From: Salvator merianae
Taxonomy: Eukaryota; Chordata; Lepidosauria; Squamata; Teiidae
Assembly: GCA_003586115.2 (NCBI GenBank)
Contig: QVOM02000025.1
Location: 87,854,688 to 87,918,687, forward strand
DNA length: 64,000 bases
Direction: 5' to 3'
The notes below the pieces were generated by a model, which was not told where the DNA came from, made no database searches, and saw nothing but the letters and a program-made list of their open reading frames with translations. This document shows, one piece after another, positions 34,558-45,334 of this stretch. The position numbers and the translations under genes are program-made. Within the stretch, counting starts at the first letter, position 1, and every line of letters starts with the position of its first letter.

Positions 34558-34639
34558 TAGCCGAGCCCGAATAAGGACTTTTCCTTTCCTTCCAGAGGCC
34601 TCTTTATGGCTTTGCTAGCACGCCTAGAACAGTGGGCTT

Positions 34640-34970
34640 GGTTCGATGTATTTTAAAAAAATGTTAATACACTGCTTCCCATTAAAGCAAAGTACAAAGA
34701 ATAAAAACAGCTAAAAATCATAATAGTTATATCAAAACACGATTAAAATCATGGATGAGGGAAATAAGCAAACATCTACTCTGGAAAGGTCCGGGTAGAA
34801 AGATAAGTCTTCCATTGGTTCTTAAAGACCAGGAGTGTCGGTGCCTTACAGATCTCAGAGGGGAGACTATTTTGAAGCTTGAATTCTGAGGAATGTGAAA
34901 GGTGTCCCACACCCTTCTAGCTAGCTGAGGTTGCACTCCCCTGCTCATCTGGCGCAAAACTTTAGCAGAT
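34640..34970 (-). mobile_element. L2-like LINE 3' fragment
   Basis: Starts TTAATACACTGCTTCCCATT and continues AAAGATAAGTCTTCCATTGG, GGTGCCTTACAGATCTCAGA, GAAAGGTGTCCCACACCCTT. Layout parallels the fragments at 28690, 38430 and 45340 but is diverged. Confidence 0.4.
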
Positions 34971-35324
34971 GCAGAATGTCAGCATGGCAAAATGTACGCC
35001 ATAGTTTCCTGAGCACTGGGCTCATTTACTCACCTCCATTGCTAAACAAACATGGCGTAACAGGAGTTAACTGCTGGGGCTGGCGCCCTTTATTCCTTGC
35101 TTTTCCCCCAGGTTCTCCAGCCTTCCCAAACTTGGACCTCTAGAAGAAAAGGAGCGCGTGCCTCCCTGCTGATGCAGGCAAGAGGGAAAGCTCAGTTGTT
35201 CATCGGAGGATCGTTCTGCCTCCACATATTGCTTCTTGCCCTCGGCATGATTTAGTGTGTGTCCTTGAGGATAAAGCAGAAGTGTCTGGCTAGGAGGAGC
35301 TCTACGTAGAACAAAAATGACCTT

Positions 35325-36068
35325 CTAACGCTTTCCTGGGAATAGTAAAACATCAGGATTCATAAGGACACCTGTTGATGGAAACCCATCTACTGGCTTC
35401 CAATAGGGTGGCTCGTTACTAGAAGCGTGGCAGGGGTAAAATCCTGCCCAGCCAGCCATGGCTCCAGGCCGGGGAGACATTGAGCTGGTCCAGTGATGAT
35501 CCAAGCAAGATAAGACTGGAGACCAAAGGGACAAAGGGATGTCTTTTCTGGAAGGAGTACCCCAAGAGTGGGCACCAGGACTTCCAACAACTGGAGCTTG
35601 GCTGTTTGCCTGTCCCTGTCCCCAGGTGATCGCTGGTGATCCCAGCCTTGGAAGGGTCACAGAAATGGAGCCAAATTGGCATAATTCCTGAGCATACTCT
35701 GTTTGCCTTCTCTTCTCAGCCTCATGCGTGGACAAAAAGGACTTCAGAACAGTTTCTAGTTGGACTGCGTGGGAAGCCGTGATTAAAGTTTGAAAAACTG
35801 AAGGAGAGGAACACGAAGAGGAAGCCAAACGAAAGGTTTCTGTGACCTTTACCTTGTAAAAACATCTGACTTTGAGAAGGTGAAAATGAAAAGAAAACGA
35901 AACACACCCATTCTCCACAGATACAGAGCAACAGAAAGATGGAAGCAAAGAATGCAAACTCAGTGTCCCCCCCACTCCTGCCTCTGCCCTGTTACACAAG
36001 CTCCCTGTGTGAGAAGCTGCCAAGGATAAAGTATTCTCAACGTTAAAAATATTTGGGGTTTTACCCAA
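35325..36068 (-). other. Unrecognised 247-codon open frame in DDRGK1 intron
   Basis: The longest uninterrupted frame in the window, on the same strand as DDRGK1 between exons 6 and 7. The predicted protein is serine/proline-rich with a hydrophobic patch, and no domain, signal peptide or family is recognised. No acceptor/donor pair in a DDRGK1-compatible phase was found. A chance frame or decayed mobile-element coding sequence is more likely than a gene. Confidence 0.15.
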
Positions 36069-36534
36069 TTGACTGAGACTTTCTTCCTTTTTTTCTTTTT
36101 AATAAAAAGCCTGACAGTACGTTGTTTCCATTTTCTCCCAAGTAGATCCAGTTTTAACCTTACTTTGCCGTGCTGTTTACTTTTTGAATATCGCCATCAG
36201 GTTTCTTAAAAGCACTGGTGTCTCTTATGAGCCGTGGGGGCTGGCGAGGAGCAGGGGAACCACTGTGCTGTCTCGGTCCACAGGCTACCTGATGCTCCCA
36301 GGGCCTCATCCCACCATTGTGGGAGCTTTGAAAAAGCTGGCCAGGCAGCGTGGGTGCAGGGGAGGGGCTTCCATCTATAACCTCCCTTGCTAGCTACTAC
36401 TGTAGCTACAAAAAAAGGGGCAGGTTTGCCTCTGTGGCAGGCTTATCATCATTCGCAGGACATGCTCAGTATTTGCCTGGACATATTCATTGCTTCTCTT
36501 CCCAGCCGGGTCTCCACACAAGCCACTGGTCCAG

Positions 36535-36600
36535 GGGTGTTCAACTCAGCTGATACAGAATGAAGGGAGCTCTAGGAATACCTGGAGGACCACAATTCAG
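36535..36600 (+). repeat. hAT MITE end fragment
   Basis: CAGGGGTGTTCAACTCAG resembles the hAT ends at 21669 and 25151. The opposite end was not found. Confidence 0.3.
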
Positions 36601-37370
36601 TAAATTCCTGATTCCTTGCCCACAGTCTCAGACTCTGGCTATGACCCCATATATTTTGTACATATGTTTTAACAAGATGGTCACAGGCTGCAGAGACACC
36701 AGAATTGATGCCACATACAACTACCTTTTTTAACCAGCATTGAAAGACACAGTTATGGATCCTGGTACCGCTGAAGCACAGAATCCAAAGTGGTTGAGAG
36801 TGCAGCATGCCGCGTAAAGCCAATCTAATGTGCCCTCCAGAGCAACTAAACCAGCTTACATGCATCAGCTAAACATGTACAGGGAACAGCTCTACTTCCT
36901 CCTAGATTCTCCATAAAAATGGGGCTCTGTGCCTGCCTGCCTGCAGGCCTACAAAAGATAGGAAAAGAAGCACCGGCAAGTGTTTCTTCTTGATGCTAGG
37001 TGGCGCTCAAACTGCATCTCCCACCTGGTTTAGCTACCTTAACCATACTGCATACCAGCACTTGGTTTCAGCACCATCTCAGGCTAGCAGGAAGACCTTG
37101 CTGCCCTCCATTGCTCATCTCTGCAAACAGTTTCATTTTTGCAGGGCCATTTTTCCAGAGGATGTGAGAAAGGCTCAGCCACCCCCTATATAAACCTAGA
37201 ATCAGCAATCTGTGGTGCAAATATCAGTTAAGATAGGACACGTTTCTCTGGATTACAGCAAGATGCTTTCATCAGCAGACAATACATCAGTAGTACTGAA
37301 TGACTATTTTCTTTTCTAAAAAAGAAAAGCAAACAGTTGGGAAGGAGAAACCTAAGACAGATTCACATAC

Positions 37371-37409
37371 CTTGATGTAGTCAAGAAGTTCCGTTAGGAA
37401 GCTACGGGA
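37371..37409 (-). CDS. DDRGK1: DDRGK1 exon 6 (13-codon microexon-like)
   Basis: Very short 39-bp exon in phase 0 at both ends; acceptor TTATATGCAG, donor GTATGTG. It encodes SRSFLTELLDYIK, matching the human SQSFLTEFINYIK, the first helix of the PCI/winged-helix fold. Phase and position between exons 5 and 7 make the call firm despite its size. Confidence 0.93.
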
Positions 37410-37734
37410 CTGCATATAACAGGAGAAACAATTATTAATTTACAGGAGAAGAATCTACCAGAACTGAGTCTGAGCTAGTGAGAAAACATTAGAAAAATCA
37501 GTTTTTATCTGCAAATCAAGTCACCAAATAAGCATCAACGCTAAAATAAGGTCGAAATTTTATTTACAGGCAGGGGTGTGTAAGTGATGGCTGTAGGTTT
37601 CTGCTGGGAATGTCTGAATGGCTACTAGCAGTTTCAGAAAAAGTCCTAACAGTTTCATATGATTTTTCTCAAGAGTCTTATAAAGATTCTCCCCATAACC
37701 CAAAGTATACTCATTGCTACTGCTTCACTGTGCC

Positions 37735-37925
37735 ACAGAAGGTCTGGGCAAATAGGAGGCAGGATGCCTTTCAAGGCAAGCTGCTGAAAGACCTGTGGGC
37801 AGAGGAACTTATTGTGCAGGTGTCCTGCTGGTGGGTTTCCATGTGCAGCTGGGTGGCCACTGTGAGCATAAGAAGCTCAGCTAGATGGGCTACTGGTCCA
37901 ATCCAGCAGGCTATGCCTTGAGTTT
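37735..37925 (+). mobile_element. CR1-type 3' UTR fragment, divergent subfamily
   Basis: TCCTGCTGGTGGGTTTCCAT, GCAGCTGGGTGGCCACTGTG, AGATGGGCTACTGGTCCAAT and CCAGCAGGC occur in the same order as at 58230-58340. It begins 326 bp from DDRGK1 exon 6. Confidence 0.6.
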
Positions 37926-38429
37926 TAAAATTCAGCTCACGTAATTGACGGTTCAGATTTGGAAGTGGCAGCCTTGAAGGCAGAGCTGAAATCTAGACAA
38001 GAGCTTCCTCTCAGAATGGAGGGCTTCCTCTAATTCTTCAATATTCCCCTTTTCCCGTAACAGAAGCGCGGCGTACTTTGAGGACCTCAACATATGTCTG
38101 ACTTGGTACCATCTCTTCCTCCACTGAAAGCTCTTTGGAGCAGAAACTTCTATTCTTTTTTTGTATGTTTTGTAAGATGCCATAACACAAATGCAGGAGT
38201 GTTCGAAAGGTATTTTCTAACCTTTGTAAAGGGACTTGAAGCAGTCCTGACTTAAGAAGGGATATTGGTTTCAACTTTTGAGATCAAATTGACATTCATA
38301 GGAAGATGGTTCTTCCCAGTTTTAGAGGCCATGATTAATAACATTTCAGAATTTTTGCACAATCTGAGACAGTGGAAATTTTAGACAATGCAAAGGAAAC
38401 TTATCAAGTGGGCAACAGTTAAAAGTTTT

Positions 38430-38860
38430 TTTTTTACTTAAAACATTTATATACAACTTGATTAGGCTGAAAACCTCCTGAAGTTCTTTATAAGATTAAA
38501 ATAACTCATTAAAACATAAGCACACATTCAAGCTTTAATCGAGGACAAGGGAGAAACCACATACACAATTATTCAGGCCGGGAAGGTCTAGGAGAACAGA
38601 TGACTCTTGAGGAGGTACCCAAAAATATTATTGTCAACATCTCAAGAATTTGGAAGGGGAGAGAATTCAGGTTTGGAAGTCACACATTTTGTACAGTGTA
38701 GCACCTACAGAGGAATCTTTCAAGATGATCTCAGTGCCTATAGAATGAAAGTCAATCTGCCAGATAACCAGGTTGTTTAGGGCCTTGTATGTAATAACTA
38801 AACCCTGAACTCTTTATCTGTGTCTTGCTTGTGAGCAAACCAAATTCTACACATTATTAC
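38430..38860 (-). mobile_element. L2-like LINE 3' fragment
   Basis: AACATTTATATACAACTTGA then ACTCTTGAGGAGGTACCC, AGGAATCTTTCAAGATGATC and GGGCCTTGTATGTAATAACT. Order parallels the better-preserved copy at 45340-46260. Decayed. Confidence 0.4.
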
Positions 38861-39139
38861 ATTCCTGATAATACAAGATCGCTCATAATACCTAGATCCC
38901 TCTCAAAATTGGAACTGTTTTAGACATCAACAATCTTGACAAGCAGATTCTCTGCATTATGTAATACTCTGCTTGATGGAACAGTAAGTAGATTCTCAGG
39001 TTTAGAAAACATTTTGGAAGCAGAGTTAGGTAAGCACAAGCTACCAAATTTTGGTCAGGCACATGGATCAAAAATCCCTAAAGCCTGTTCATCTGGAATT
39101 TGAGAATACACAAATCAAATTATTTTCAAGTGGTTTTGT

Positions 39140-39345
39140 TCTTGTTTTTGGGAACTACTGAGTTGTGGCTGATTTCTGGCTGACTGCGTGGGCATCTCCA
39201 TAGGTACCTCTATGCAGGTTTTTTGGCAGAGACACCAAAGTGGTTTTGCCACTGCTATTGCCATTGCTAGGAGAGGCTGGGGATCAAACTGGCAACCCTC
39301 TGCTTTCCAGGCAGCTTGCTCTACTACTGAGCTACAGACACTCCC
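39140..39345 (-). mobile_element. Sauria-type SINE
   Basis: A single minus-strand copy. Tail GGGAACTACTGAGTTGTGGC...TGACTGCGTGGGC; Bov-B-like block GGTTTTTTGGCAGAGACACC; tRNA-like head ending ACTACTGAGCTACAGACACT (reverse complement of TGTAGCTCAGTAG). Confidence 0.8.
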
Positions 39346-40029
39346 ATCACATGGTATATGACTCCACAAAAACTAAGAAGAATAAATTCTGAAGTTGGTC
39401 TGTAATGCTAGAGGGGCTGTGGAGAACATGGCTCCTTCTTCCATACTTGGGGGTTATCTAATCTGTCCCCCCCAAATTTTGGAATAATGCATTCTCAGAA
39501 AGTAGCTCAACAAAAGAACAAAAATTATTTTTAGACCCTAATCTAGCACACCTGTCAAGATTTGACGATTCCAGTAAAATCCTATAACAGAAAAAGTTAC
39601 TGATACGCCTTTTAGCAGCAGCAAGCCTTTTGGTGGCTGAGTTTGTGGGCGTCGGCTAATGCTCTATCTTCAAAAAGGGTGGCAAACTGTCTTAATGGGA
39701 AAACACTGACGGCATTCTTTCAACCAAATTGCAGGTGCTTTTAAAAAAATAATAATCTGGCAAAAACTAAGAGGACATCACTCTTCCCAGTTGCCAGGGT
39801 CTACTAGGAAATGATGGCACAGCTAAATAGCCAATGCTGTTACTTCTATTTATATGTTTGTTTTCTTTTTCCTCCCCTCTGCTATAGTATCCCATCTGTA
39901 TTCTGTAAATCAATAAACATTAAAACATCATCATCAATATTTGCTTAGAGATATGGAAATTTCCACTATGTGCCTTAGCAGCCTGCAGATGAGCCCCTCC
40001 TGGTTATATCACAACCTTTAGTAGCTAAA

Positions 40030-40290
40030 GAGATAGGTTCTTGGGATAGGGCCTTCTTGGTGGTAAGCCCCAGACAATGCAATAGTCTTCCCCCTGAGGT
40101 ACGCTAGGTATCTTCACTACATACATTCAGGAGACTGGTAATCTTGGCCTTTGGCTGAAGAAACAGCTTCCCCACCCCACTTTCAGGGACAGTTATGGCT
40201 TTTAGAGGATTCTTTTAAAATCTGTTTTTACTGTGGTACCCTGAGACCTTTGGGTATAGGGCAGGATAAAAATATAAATAAATAGATGTA
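40030..40290 (+). mobile_element. L2-like LINE 3' end
   Basis: ATAGGGCCTTCTTGGTGGTA, CAATAGTCTTCCCCCTGAGG, CCTTTGGCTGAAGAAACAG and TACCCTGAGACCTTTGGGTA in order, ending in ATAAATAAATAG. Same family as 19190 and 48060. Confidence 0.6.
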
Positions 40291-40484
40291 ATGGGGTTCT
40301 TTGGACATTGTTCTAGGACAATTGATTTCAATGTTTGTAGCTGCAATGAAGTAATGAACCTTTTCCTTTCTTGCCCACTTCCTTCTCCTGTCCTATTTTG
40401 CCAGCCTTGAATTTCTGGGTTTTATCAAAGGCAGCCTGAGCAGCATCCTGCATACCCACCACATTCCAGCCCAATAGAACATAC

Positions 40485-40607
40485 CTCATCCTCCGTCATG
40501 GCTTCTTCCAGTCCTTCTTCTTCCACCACAAAGCTCTCCTTTAGCTTGAGATACTCTTCATATTCCCGCTTTTCCTCTGCTTCTTTCGCCTTCTTCTTTT
40601 CTTCTTC
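40485..40607 (-). CDS. DDRGK1: DDRGK1 exon 5 (end of coiled coil, EYLKLKE block)
   Basis: 123-bp, 41-codon exon: acceptor TGTCTTCCAG, donor GTATGT, phase 0 at both ends. It finishes the charged helix and then encodes EYEEYLKLKESFVVEEEG and an acidic tail ending MTEDE. The EEYLKLKE-FVVEEEG block is a hallmark of DDRGK1 and marks entry into the C-terminal globular part. Confidence 0.95.
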
Positions 40608-40959
40608 CTGGAAGACAGGAGCGCACGAACAGAACACTGTATTATTTCTCTCCACAGTGTCTGCACCACCACTTGGATCCAGCCTGGGACAAGGTGGCTT
40701 ATGTCTACTCCCACTAGATGTTAAACCCATAACTCACTTCCTAGAAAACGAGGCAGTATCAACAAGCCACCAGTAACGTTGGTTTCAAAGCCAGCTAAAA
40801 ATGCACTAATAATTTTCAGTTGCAGCAACTGACGGGTCAATATGAAAACCAGTCGGGCTGCCTCAGAAAGAAAAGTAAGGCAGTCAGGAAGGTCCCTTAA
40901 GGCACAAAAAATGTTTCTGAACACAACGGTCCCCAGCAAAACCTCCTGCCCTTCCAAGT

Positions 40960-41540
40960 AGGGCTGGGACCATCTCTTTCAGAGGTCCTAGAAGGTGCTG
41001 CCACTCAGTGCAAAGACCAGCTAAGATGTAGCAACCCCCTGATCTGATGAGAGGAAACATCCTCAAATTTACTCTCCCATAAATTGGCCTTTTAATTTTC
41101 TATTCATATACCTCACCCTTACCTTGCCATGGAGACAAGACTCAAATTCAGCCCGAGAATGCTCTTCCGGTCTGAAATGCCTTTTAAGTAATTCTGTTTC
41201 TAGAACTGTAAGGCAAAGTTCTCAACGTGTGCTATTTACAGAGAAGCAGTGGCTGACAGTTTTATACCACAAATTGACTTTCCAATTTGCATAAGCTCCT
41301 CTCTAATGAGTTACAGAGAATAGGAAGTCCCAGCCCCTCAAACCAAAATATCCCTTTCTAGATTTGACTACAATCACAAGTTAATTTCTGAAATCCACAG
41401 ATACACTCTCTATATGCACGGGGGGAGTCTAGTGAAACCTACTGAGCCTGTTCAGCTTATGAAAATTCATTGCTATAACCGATTCTGATGAATCAACAGA
41501 ATGGAGTCTAAATGGATCTATGGGAAAGGAGCCTATGGCC
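40960..41540. other. DDRGK1 intron 4, nothing recognised
   Basis: No repeat or gene recognised. Confidence 0.3.
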
Positions 41541-41600
41541 AATACTAAATGGGCCCTTAATCCAGATTAAGGGCCCATATAGTTCGCATCTAAGCCTCCA
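41541..41600. repeat. Palindrome TGGGCCCTTAATC
   Basis: TGGGCCCTTAATC / GATTAAGGGCCCA at about 41549-41576 form a perfect short inverted repeat with a 2-bp spacer. Probably the end-to-end remnant of a palindromic DNA element interrupted by the SINE at 41626. Confidence 0.55.
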
Positions 41601-41625
41601 GACCCACACATTAATATGGATCTAG

Positions 41626-41945
41626 AAGAAGAAGAAGAACAACAACAACAACAACAACAACTTGGTTTTTATACCCCGCTTTTCTCAGCCAAAGCTGACT
41701 CAAAGCAGCTTACAAGGTTATTTTTTGCCCGAAGGCTTACATCTGTCTATCTTCCACATCACACAATGTGATGCTCCCTATTTATCTACTTGCAATTACT
41801 TGCTTTCGAACAGCTAGGTTGGCTGGAGCTAGAGGCCAGTAGAGGGTGCTCATCCCCTCTACACGGCAGACAGGGGCCTTGAACTCTGATCCTCTTATTG
41901 AAAGATCAGTGCCTTAGCCTTCTGCGCCACCGTGCCTCCACGTAG
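41626..41945 (-). mobile_element. tRNA-derived SINE with (GTT)n tail
   Basis: The minus strand starts GGAGGCACGGTGGCGCAGAA (A-box-like TGGCGCAGAAGG), continues through GATCAGAGTTCAAGGCCCCT (B-box-like GAGTTCAAGGC), and ends GCGGGGTATAAAAACCAAGT plus (GTT)n/(CTT)n. This is a pol III SINE distinct from the Sauria type because it lacks the Bov-B-like tail. It is inserted in an older repeat. Confidence 0.75.
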
Positions 41946-42310
41946 GAGGCCCCACACTCCGCTGGTAAGGCTCCATTTGCTTTCGATGGAGCCTGACCCG
42001 GATTAAGGAGACTTTAATCTGGACCACTGGCATGCCTCCTATGTTCGGGACTCCTGGGATCACATTTCAGTGGTGTGCTGTAGCGTGTTGTTGAAATGCA
42101 CTCCCCGGAGGCCCCGAGGTTAAGAACTTTTGTTCCTAGCCCTTGGAAGAGTGGAAGTGCAGCTGCGAAGCTCATGTAGGGTTCAAGTCTGCGGTGTGCA
42201 CTGACCCCACTCACCCCTTCCTGTGTTTGGAATCAATGGCCTGGTTATTCCGGGCCCACTCATCCTGACTTAAAGCAGGCAAGTGCGAAATGGACCTATT
42301 ACACTGGTAT
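41946..42310. repeat. Unclassified repeat family (copy 2)
   Basis: GGAGGCCCCGAGGTTAAGAA then TTTGTTCCTAGCCC matches the block at 1187-1222 and 50450-50490. GGATTAAGGAGACTTTAATC near 42000 corresponds to GGATCAGGAGGCTCTTAACG near 50286. Boundaries approximate. Confidence 0.4.
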
Positions 42311-42494
42311 ACAGTGATTTTGGTGCCAACACTGTCTGAACGGTTTTATATTAAGTTTATGGTGCTGATTAAGAATATGACTTCGGTTTTGCCAGATTGG
42401 CTCTAGTTTCTGAGATATTTAATAGTTAATTAATGAATTAACGCAACACGTTTGAAAAGCATTCAGAATTGCAAGAATATTGTAGGCCTACAAA

Positions 42495-43130
42495 TTGAAA
42501 TACAGAATAATTATATGGGATATTTCATTACCTAAGAAGCTGTTAAAGAGTCAAGGACAGACCAAAAGCTATTGCATTTGTTATCACACACAAGTCGCAG
42601 TGGGGGAATGCATTATCTTCATGGATGTCCATTATCTCAAAACTAGAACCAATTCAGCAACAGTAACGGGATTTTTGAATTCAGCACCCTCAAAATACCC
42701 TAAATCCATTCAAAAAACCTTGGCACCTGATTTTTGTTTTTTGTTTTTTTGTACACCTGTGAATTATTATGATTGGCAAGTTCAGCAAGAAACTGCTCAT
42801 AATAGCGGATCAGCCAGGATGGCAAAGGGTCTAGGATTAAACCAAAGTAATGGACACCCGTATCCCTTCAGATACGACTGCATCTCAACTTCCAGACCTC
42901 AACCATCACCATTCATTACTGGATTTACTCGTCACAACGCAGGAACTGATTTGCAGATAAACTGTAGAAACCGGCCACAACCCCGTATGACATACACTAA
43001 GATGCGAGCTAAAGTTCAAGCAGACTCTGAAGGACCACCGACTCCCCAGCCTGATTTGACACACCTGGATTTGGCTTGTGAGCATCCTGGAGGGGCCTTC
43101 CAGCTACACCTGGATCAGGTAGACTTTTGA
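42495..43130 (+). other. Unrecognised 211-codon open frame, antisense to DDRGK1
   Basis: A 636-bp plus-strand frame in intron 4. The N-terminal half looks like translated AT-rich repeat. The C-terminal ~120 codons read like real protein: NYYDWQVQQETAHNSG, then YPFRYDCISTSRPQPS, TYTKMRAKVQADSEGPPTPQ, and an end of ACEHPGGAFQLHLDQVDF. A TGA stop is followed 120 bp later by AAATAAATAAAG. This could be a retrocopy of an unidentified gene, an unrecognised nested exon or a mobile-element protein. I recognise no domain and no splice sites are evident at the change of character near 42755. Confidence 0.3.
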
Positions 43131-43337
43131 TATCAGCAAGCAAAATTAGTTTCTAAGGCAGGGACCTATCGCAATCCCACTGCAATACCAGTCAGTCTTC
43201 TAGCCTGACTGACAAGAACTCTTTTGAGAACTTTTTTTTAAAGACTAAGAAAATAAATAAAGATGTTAAAGATACCTAACATGTCTATATTTGCTTTTCA
43301 TGAATGATCAGCTGGCTATTTATCACCTCCTTGAACT

Positions 43338-43521
43338 AAGACCCTTTCTGCACTGGACCTTAGTCCAGATTATATCCCAGAACAGGGGCCTGCTGTCTAC
43401 ACGCTAGTGCAGACTACGGCAGGGTCCAGGTGGGGCCTGCACTAGTCTGCACCAGCATGTGGATGGCAAGCTTCTATTCCAGAATATAATCCAGAATAAG
43501 GCCCAGTGCAGAAGGGGCCTT
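43338..43521. mobile_element. Palindromic MITE (AAGRCCCTTTCTGCACTGG ends), copy A
   Basis: Left ACCCTTTCTGCACTGGACCT, right CCCAGTGCAGAAGGGGCCTT. Inner arms (CCAGATTATATCCCAGAA / ATTCCAGAATATAATCCAGA) also pair; the centre includes CACTAGTCTGCACCAGC. About 184 bp, noncoding. Confidence 0.75.
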
Positions 43522-43606
43522 AAGTTGAAGTTTCAACCCACTTAATTCTGCCGGCAATACTTTGCTTTCATTGACATAATTTGTACTCATTTTTATGCAC
43601 GATGAT

Positions 43607-43786
43607 GGCCCTTTCTGCACTTGGCCTTATTCTGGATTATATCTCAGAATAGGGACCTGCCATCTGCATGCTAGTGCAGACTCTGGTAGGCCCTGGGCAA
43701 GACCTTTCATAGTTTGCACTAGCATGTGCATAGCAGGTCCCTATTCTGGAATATAATCCGCGATAAGGCCAAGTGCAGAAAGGGCC
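43607..43786. mobile_element. Palindromic MITE, copy B
   Basis: Left GGCCCTTTCTGCACTTGGCC, right GGCCAAGTGCAGAAAGGGCC, a perfect 20-bp inverted repeat. The body is about 85% like copy A by eye, and it lies only 85 bp downstream. Confidence 0.8.
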
Positions 43787-43828
43787 GATGTGTTTTATAG
43801 ATAAGTTTAGTTTTAAGAAACTGATTCT

Positions 43829-43955
43829 AGGAGTCCCTTATGTATTCCGCTATTTTTGGATACTCCAAAAATATTTTTATTCTGGAATACCCATGCTTTT
43901 ATTCTGGAATATTCACAAACAGCAGAATAAGTAAGCAATATCTGGAGGCAATCTA
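43829..43955. mobile_element. Foldback MITE related to 11825-11943
   Basis: TTCCGCTATTTTTGGATACT...TATTCTGGAATATTCACAAA...CAGAATAAGTAAGCAATATCTGG parallels the internal sequence of the 119-bp element at 11825. The ends are diverged. Confidence 0.5.
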
Positions 43956-44404
43956 TGTATTTTGTATTACTGTGTGTCACATTGAAACTTTTGGGGAATA
44001 GCATATGGGACGTAAATGCAAAACATATATAAAGATATCAGTGGATAGTTTTACTCTTAGTGATTCCTCTGCAAATTTGGGAAGGCCTCGAATCTCTCCC
44101 CATCTCCCTGGTTGAGCTGCTGTTTATCTGCTCCTGTCTGCTCCAACAGAGACAAGCTTGTTAAAAATGCAAGAGTTTTGAGGGAGGATCTGTTTTGTAG
44201 TAACTGTAAATAAAGATGCTGTACAAAAAGAAAAGGGATTTGGTTTTCTTTGTGGGGGGGGAGAGGACATGTTGGAGGATCTTGACTCTTTCTTGGGAGT
44301 GCAGAGAGAAGAACAGTGGTCGTGGAGCACAGCTGACATGACAGGTTGAAAAGCAGGAAATGTGAGAATAGTAAATGGGCAATAACTGACAATATCCTTT
44401 AATA

Positions 44405-44570
44405 CAGTAGTTCTCAAATGGCTCCCTCCAGAAGTTTCTGAACAGCAGCTCCCAGAATTCCACACTGCATGCACTGAACTATAGCTCTCAGCATTCCATT
44501 CCCAGCATTCCACTGCGGCTGGCACTGAAGGGAATGCTGGGAGTTTTTCAGGACAGTTTGAGAAGCACTG
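44405..44570. mobile_element. hAT-type MITE
   Basis: Ends CAGTAGTTCTCAAA and TTTGAGAAGCACTG are inverted copies of the classic hAT end CAGTGGTTCTCAAA. The interior has direct/inverted AGCATTCCATTCCCAGCATT strings. The flanks share only CTTT. Confidence 0.65.
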
Positions 44571-45334
44571 CTTTCTCCTAGTCCATGACAGACGCCTAAA
44601 ATGATATCATACCAGAAAACTTCTGGAAGAAGTATATTGCACAGAGAAAATGGGCTGAGGGCAAGGAAGGCTTCTGTGATTCTTAGATTGCATAGACGGT
44701 GCACTGTTACGAGATAACCAAAGAGGAGAAAAAATACAATAATACAATGTGTGAGAAGAAGACCCTTGTCCAAACTTCCTGCAGTGTCACTGTGGATTAT
44801 GGGATTTTACAAACCCCTCCCAACCTAGCAATGGTCTAGGTTAAGTCCCAGACTAAAAAAGTAGCAGTAGAAGCTTCAACATCCAACTGCTCAATAGCTT
44901 CTAATGTGAATATGCTCCTCGGCTGTAAGCAACCGCAATACGGACAACAGAATAACTATATTGCTGTCCTGACATTTTACCATTTCCTTTCCTTTTTAAA
45001 TTTCCCCCTGCCTTTTTCCTTTAATTTTTTTTTCTTCCTTTCAGCCTAAGTGAACGTCTCAGGGCTTTAATCTATCCCTGAACTGAAAGCCATATGCTAA
45101 TATATTGATTTAAAAAACTGGATCTGCTTACAGCTGATCTAGGTAGGCAAGAACATGCACAATACCAGGAAAGAAAGAAAAAAAACACCAAAAATGAGGT
45201 CAAGAGAGGACACTGATCTGCAGAAAGAATTTAGGAAAGCTACTGTAGAAATGCTGTTTAGAGAAGCTATGCTTTACCACACTGGGAAAAAGATTGCGAT
45301 CGGATACTCTGGAAGACTGATGGATGCTTTTCTT

